From Spirosoma sp. (lineage in GTDB: Bacteria > Bacteroidota > Bacteroidia > Cytophagales > Spirosomataceae): a stretch of DNA of 64,000 bases. The notes under the pieces were generated by a model that searched no databases, was not told the origin of the DNA, and worked only from the letters and a program-made list of their open reading frames with translations. Positions 60,575 to 64,000 of this stretch are shown here, in pieces (positions within the stretch are counted from its first letter, which is position 1; each line of letters begins with the position of its first letter). The position numbers were made by a program, and so were the translations under genes. The stretch is taken from contig NZ_JAPLET010000022.1 of NCBI RefSeq assembly GCF_026391055.1, forward strand, positions 496,001 through 560,000, in the 5' to 3' direction.

Positions 60575-62697
60575 AAGGGAATCCTTTTGTTCGCTACGCG
60601 GCTGCGCTAATCAATGGAATTGTCCTGTACGTGTACTTGCCAGACTGGACAGTTGTTCCGAAGGTAGCGATGCTGGCAGGACTTGGGCTGCTCCTTTGGG
60701 GAATCCGTCGAACAAGTGGCAAACTCGTAAAGCCGATCCAAACGGCATCCGGCCTTGGCGGCCTGCTACTACTGCTTACATTGGGCTGGGGGATTTCCTA
60801 TCAGCATACAGCCCGGAATCAATCCGATAACCTCATCCATATCACTGATACACTTCGATCCTATGTGGGTGTAATAACAGCTCAGCCGGAAGAAAGGGCC
60901 AGAACATTTCGCGTGGAGCTGGCCATTCGCCGGGGAAAATGGATGAGCCTAGGAGGAGAGCAATGGCAACCGCTAAGTGGCCGGGTTATCGTGTATCTGG
61001 ATAAGGTGGGCCAACCCATGCCAAACTACGGAGAGGTCTGGTTAGTATCGGGTTCGCCAAGGCCCATCGACCCACCCTTGAATCCTGGCGAGTTCGACTA
61101 TAAACAGTACCTCAGCTACCGGAATATCTACCACCAGCAGTATCTACGGCCCTACGAGCGAACGATACTGTCGGTTGACCCACCTAACCGTATTACTTAC
61201 CTTGCCACCCGTGTAAACCGCTGGGCCGACAGTGTTTTCACCCATCAGGTTGGCAACCGGGCTGAATACGGGATAGTCAACGCCATGATCTTAGGTGTGA
61301 GGGATGATCTGGATACCGAATTATACCGGGCCTATGCTGCAGCAGGAGCTGTGCATGTACTGTCGGTGTCGGGGCTTCATGTGGGGATTCTATTCCTTGT
61401 TTTAACGTTTTTGCTCCGTTTCCTGATTAAACGACCTCGGGGTAAACTCCTGATGGCTTTTTTACAATTAACGATTCTGTGGTTCTACGCGTTAATTACC
61501 GGGTTTTCGCCCCCGGTGCTGCGCTCAGCGGCCATGTTTTCATTACTTATTGTCGCCAATGCCTCCGGTCGCCAGCAGCAGTTTATCAACTCATTAGCCG
61601 CTTCTGCTTTTTTTATTCTGTGTTTTGATCCCTACGCTTTGTTTTCGGCGGGATTTCAGTTGTCGTATCTGGCCGTGGGTGGGATCGGTGCGTGGCAGTC
61701 TCCGCTTTATCAGTCAGTCACATTTCGGTATAAACTGGCGGACAAAATCTGGGAATTGACAGCTGTTGCGCTGGTTGCGCAGTTAATTACCTTTCCGTTG
61801 GGCGTTTTCTATTTTCATCAGTTTCCCACGTACTTCCTGCTGGCCAATCCGATTGTGATTGTCATGTCAAATATTCTCTTGCCGCTGGCCATGGCAGCAT
61901 TAGCTTTAAGTGGTGTTCCTTACATAAATGAGTTGTTGGGCTGGCTATTGGAGAAAACGGCCTGGTTTCTTAACAATGCAGTCACGCAAACGAGTGCACT
62001 GCCCGGTGCAGCCTGGGATGGACTATGGATAAGCCAACTGGTTATGGTACTAATCTATGTCGTTATATTCAGTGGCGCAGCGTTAATGATTACACGAGAC
62101 AGGGTCTATTTATGGGCAACAAGTCTGGCTGCTCTTGTCGTTGCCGGTCTAACGCTACGGGACGATTTTGAGCAGACGAGGCAAAAACGGCTGGCGGTTC
62201 ATTTTCTGCCCCACCGCACGGCAGTAAGCCTTACCGATGGGCATCAGAGTACAATACTAACCGATCTGGATGCGAACGACACCCGTTCATTCGACTTCTA
62301 TCTGAAAAATACATTTGGGCAATGGGGCGTTTCGGATTTAAACATTATTAAGGTCGGTCAAAGCAGCAGTGTTGAAGATTCGATACCAAAACGCCTTGCC
62401 TGTTACCAGAACCGGTCCTATACGTTGTGGGTATGGCACGGTAAAACAATCCTACTGGTCAATCAATTGAGCGGATCATATCACTGGCGGTTACCAGCTG
62501 TCGTTGATTATCTCATTATCCGGCGGAATGCCCTGCGTGCCTGGAATCAACTTGATGGGCGGGTGGTTGCTCGGCACATTATCTTCGATGATTCGAACAA
62601 GACGCCCTTAACGGATAAGTTGCTTGCCAGCGCAAAAGAATTAGGAGTTTCTTGTTATTCGGTGCGTCAGATGGGAGCTTATGTAGCTGACTTATAA
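60571..62697 (+). CDS. comEC: ComEC/Rec2-family DNA-uptake channel protein
   Basis: The 708-residue protein has an N-terminal pair of membrane helices and an OB-like periplasmic domain (about 95-215: LRSYVGVITAQPEERARTFR, GRVIVYL). It is followed by the competence domain with many helices: GAVHVLSVSGLHVGILFLVL, FYALITGFSPPVLRSAAMFS, DPYALFSAGFQLSYLAVGGI. These are the standard ComEC signatures. The C-terminal part keeps only a reduced version of the usual metallo-beta-lactamase domain (LAVHFLPHRTAVSLTDGHQS) without an HxHxDH motif, as in many Bacteroidota. It is predicted to move single-stranded DNA across the inner membrane in natural transformation. Confidence 0.92.
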   Translation: MKGNPFVRYAAALINGIVLYVYLPDWTVVPKVAMLAGLGLLLWGIRRTSGKLVKPIQTASGLGGLLLLLTLGWGISYQHTARNQSDNLIHITDTLRSYVGVITAQPEERARTFRVELAIRRGKWMSLGGEQWQPLSGRVIVYLDKVGQPMPNYGEVWLVSGSPRPIDPPLNPGEFDYKQYLSYRNIYHQQYLRPYERTILSVDPPNRITYLATRVNRWADSVFTHQVGNRAEYGIVNAMILGVRDDLDTELYRAYAAAGAVHVLSVSGLHVGILFLVLTFLLRFLIKRPRGKLLMAFLQLTILWFYALITGFSPPVLRSAAMFSLLIVANASGRQQQFINSLAASAFFILCFDPYALFSAGFQLSYLAVGGIGAWQSPLYQSVTFRYKLADKIWELTAVALVAQLITFPLGVFYFHQFPTYFLLANPIVIVMSNILLPLAMAALALSGVPYINELLGWLLEKTAWFLNNAVTQTSALPGAAWDGLWISQLVMVLIYVVIFSGAALMITRDRVYLWATSLAALVVAGLTLRDDFEQTRQKRLAVHFLPHRTAVSLTDGHQSTILTDLDANDTRSFDFYLKNTFGQWGVSDLNIIKVGQSSSVEDSIPKRLACYQNRSYTLWVWHGKTILLVNQLSGSYHWRLPAVVDYLIIRRNALRAWNQLDGRVVARHIIFDDSNKTPLTDKLLASAKELGVSCYSVRQMGAYVADL

Positions 62698-62743
62698 ATA
62701 AGTAGACTGACTGTGCTATTAGCGTCTAAGATTTCTCAGCTGA

Positions 62744-62772
62744 GCGGGGAATCGTCTGTGACAATTCCCCGC
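62744..62772. terminator. bidirectional terminator after comEC
   Basis: GCGGGGAATCGTC (62744-62756) pairs with GACAATTCCCCGC (62760-62772) over 12 of 13 positions with a 3-nt loop. The mismatch is a G:U pair in the leftward RNA. It separates the converging comEC and Ppx-like genes. Confidence 0.8.
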
Positions 62773-62782
62773 CTATACTCAA

Positions 62783-64000
62783 TCACCGAGTGTACAGCGA
62801 CCCTTTGGCAATGGTTGATTCGTACTCGTAATTGATGGTTTCCAGAAATTTACCCGTTACCCAGCCAACGTCGGCATTGCGGACAAAAACGAAACGTCTG
62901 GGCGTTGAAGCTGTTGAATAGGCCTTCAGAATAGACTCCAGCCAGAGTGCCCCCACCACGATTTGTTTTTCGTTGAGCAAGTTTTGAACAGTCGAAATAT
63001 CTTGTTCGGCCTGTGCCCGAATGGTAGGGTTGGCAATGCCGGTTAAATTGGGCTTGATCAATTCACGGTAGTCGGATAAGGCCAGTTTTTTGAATCGCTC
63101 CACATCATCCGGGGTAATAGCAACGGCAGTAACACCCGCTTTTTCGGGGTGCAGATAACTAATAAGCGCCCACACCAGATCCCCGCCAATGCCAACGGTT
63201 CTTCGTTGCTGCAATCCTTTGCTTTCTGGGTTTACCCGCTTCAAGAGTTCGGCATCGGCAACGGATTTAACCACCCGCTGGGCTTCGCGTTTAAACGCAT
63301 CCAGATTGAGGGGGCGCTTGCCGTCGATCTGAGCTACCAGCGAATTAAGGCCTACCGGGACGTTGATGCCGTGAAAGGTTTTGGCACCCATTGGTGTCGC
63401 CTGATCAAAATAGCCCCCCAGTGTACTATTGCTGCCAATGTCCAGTGCCGAAGTCGTTGGCCACACTTTACGAGGGATAGCCCCAATGGTAAATAGCTCA
63501 GCTTCCCGGCTAGCTGTTAGGGATGTGTCAATTTTTAGATTGCTATTCGGTAACACACGCAACAACTGATCGTAGAGTTTACGCTGGCTGGCCGGGTTTT
63601 TGGCAAGCTCTTCCCGAACGTCGTTGCTCAGTACGATAAAAATTCGTTCGTTAGGAATGTTATACCGCTGTACTGAATCCAGACAAACCTTCAGCGCGTC
63701 CTGTTCCGGCTTATAAGTTGACGAAGCGTCTGCAACGAAGGTGACCCCTGGATTGGCAATATCGACCGTTGTTTTAATGTCTTTCTCGTAAAAATCGGTT
63801 TCGTACCGCGTTTTGAGAATGGCGAGTTTAATCGTAGACGTGCCAATCTGGATACCGGCGTATAGGTTTTTGTTCGAAAGGTTGCGGACAATCTCATTAA
63901 CCCCCCATGCACTGGCTACGTATTTCAGCTTAAGATACTGGCTTCGTGCCCGCTCCAGATATTGTAAGGCCATCGTTGTGTCGCGCAGATCGCTGTACGA
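62783..64000 (-). CDS. Ppx/GppA-like actin-fold protein (5' end outside window)
   Basis: The frame is open to the window edge. An ATG at 63973 lies 9 codons in, but the reading SDLRDTTMALQYLERARSQY before it looks coding, so the true start is probably outside. Features of the Ppx/GppA (ASKHA actin-like) fold are visible: a first phosphate loop LYAGIQIGTSTIKLAIL, a second SALDIGSNSTLGGYF, an adenosine-site-like VGIGGDLVWALISYL, and downstream helices TPDDVERFKKLALSDY and VVGALWLESILKAY, like the family's end segment. These are degenerate compared with classical exopolyphosphatases (DIGGGS is replaced by DIGSNS). A role in polyphosphate or pppGpp hydrolysis, or a non-catalytic relative, is possible. 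Confidence 0.7.
   Translation of the reverse strand, partial: SYSDLRDTTMALQYLERARSQYLKLKYVASAWGVNEIVRNLSNKNLYAGIQIGTSTIKLAILKTRYETDFYEKDIKTTVDIANPGVTFVADASSTYKPEQDALKVCLDSVQRYNIPNERIFIVLSNDVREELAKNPASQRKLYDQLLRVLPNSNLKIDTSLTASREAELFTIGAIPRKVWPTTSALDIGSNSTLGGYFDQATPMGAKTFHGINVPVGLNSLVAQIDGKRPLNLDAFKREAQRVVKSVADAELLKRVNPESKGLQQRRTVGIGGDLVWALISYLHPEKAGVTAVAITPDDVERFKKLALSDYRELIKPNLTGIANPTIRAQAEQDISTVQNLLNEKQIVVGALWLESILKAYSTASTPRRFVFVRNADVGWVTGKFLETINYEYESTIAKGSLYTR

Noticed and set aside
1..64000. CRISPR arrays, tRNA or rRNA genes, prophage
   Set aside because: No regularly spaced direct repeats, no tRNA-like clover sequences in the intergenic stretches and no phage or transposase proteins were recognised.

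Overview
The window looks like chromosomal DNA from a free-living Bacteroidota bacterium of the Cytophagales (Spirosoma / Dyadobacter / Larkinella type). This is inferred from family content. There are proteins with the gliding-motility/type IX secretion (T9SS) C-terminal domain (PDAFSPNGDG), a SusC/SusD pair, lineage-typical families (DUF3570, DUF4266, DUF4270, DUF4907), many secreted sugar enzymes, and TAnnTTTG-like -7 boxes. I saw no rRNA, tRNA, CRISPR array, insertion sequence or phage gene. Both window edges cut genes.

Layout. 1-2171 (-): a T9SS surface protein without its 3' end. 2431-5869 (-): an envelope redox operon running Rieske lipoprotein, thioredoxin, ApbE flavin transferase, DUF4266 lipoprotein, DUF3570 barrel; the DUF3570 gene is cut by one in-frame TAG. 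6313-13015 (+): GH95 fucosidase, DUF1080 protein, and a beta-propeller fused to a blue-copper domain. 13091-16868 (-): a Kai cluster of kaiC, two tandem kaiB genes and a PAS histidine kinase. 17267-20045 (-): kelch / DUF4907 / DUF4270. 20376-21860 (-): S41 protease. 22227-25602 (+): Tat-exported small subunit, GMC oxidoreductase and sugar isomerase/epimerase, a probable sugar-oxidation module. 25703-30696 (-): PAS histidine kinase, CoA transferase, GH1 glucosidase. 30820-34616: a kinase-fold-like orphan, a Spy-like protein, an SBF-type transporter, an acetyltransferase and a small unknown. 34799-41501 (+): a second T9SS surface protein, a propeller-PKD-cytochrome c-CBM fusion and a sorbosone-dehydrogenase-like protein. 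41580-42066 (-): a fused relic of two-component genes. 42173-51152 (-): GH36 galactosidase, isochorismatase, a tandem-repeat secreted protein, SusD and SusC. 51852-62697: TolB-like protein, aminotransferase, LOG protein, dnaB, phoH, M43 protease, GNAT, ComEC. 62783 to the end (-): a Ppx/GppA-like protein without its 5' end.

The main theme is secreted and periplasmic carbohydrate oxidation and hydrolysis. It is tied to periplasmic electron carriers (blue copper, cytochrome c, Rieske, ApbE). The GMC + small subunit + isomerase + DUF1080 set fits a 3-keto-glycoside route, although the genes are not contiguous. Three regulatory histidine kinases are represented: one in the Kai cluster, one free-standing, and one only as a relic.

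Gene ends, mostly of convergent pairs, carry unusually long near-perfect inverted repeats. The extreme case is an 88-bp palindrome with no loop at 27807-27894. A second notable structure ends 7 nt before the CoA-transferase start codon and can fold in two exclusive ways.

Several start codons were moved from the longest open frame to an internal ATG, on the basis of signal peptides, stop/start overlaps or family N-termini. These are noted entry by entry.
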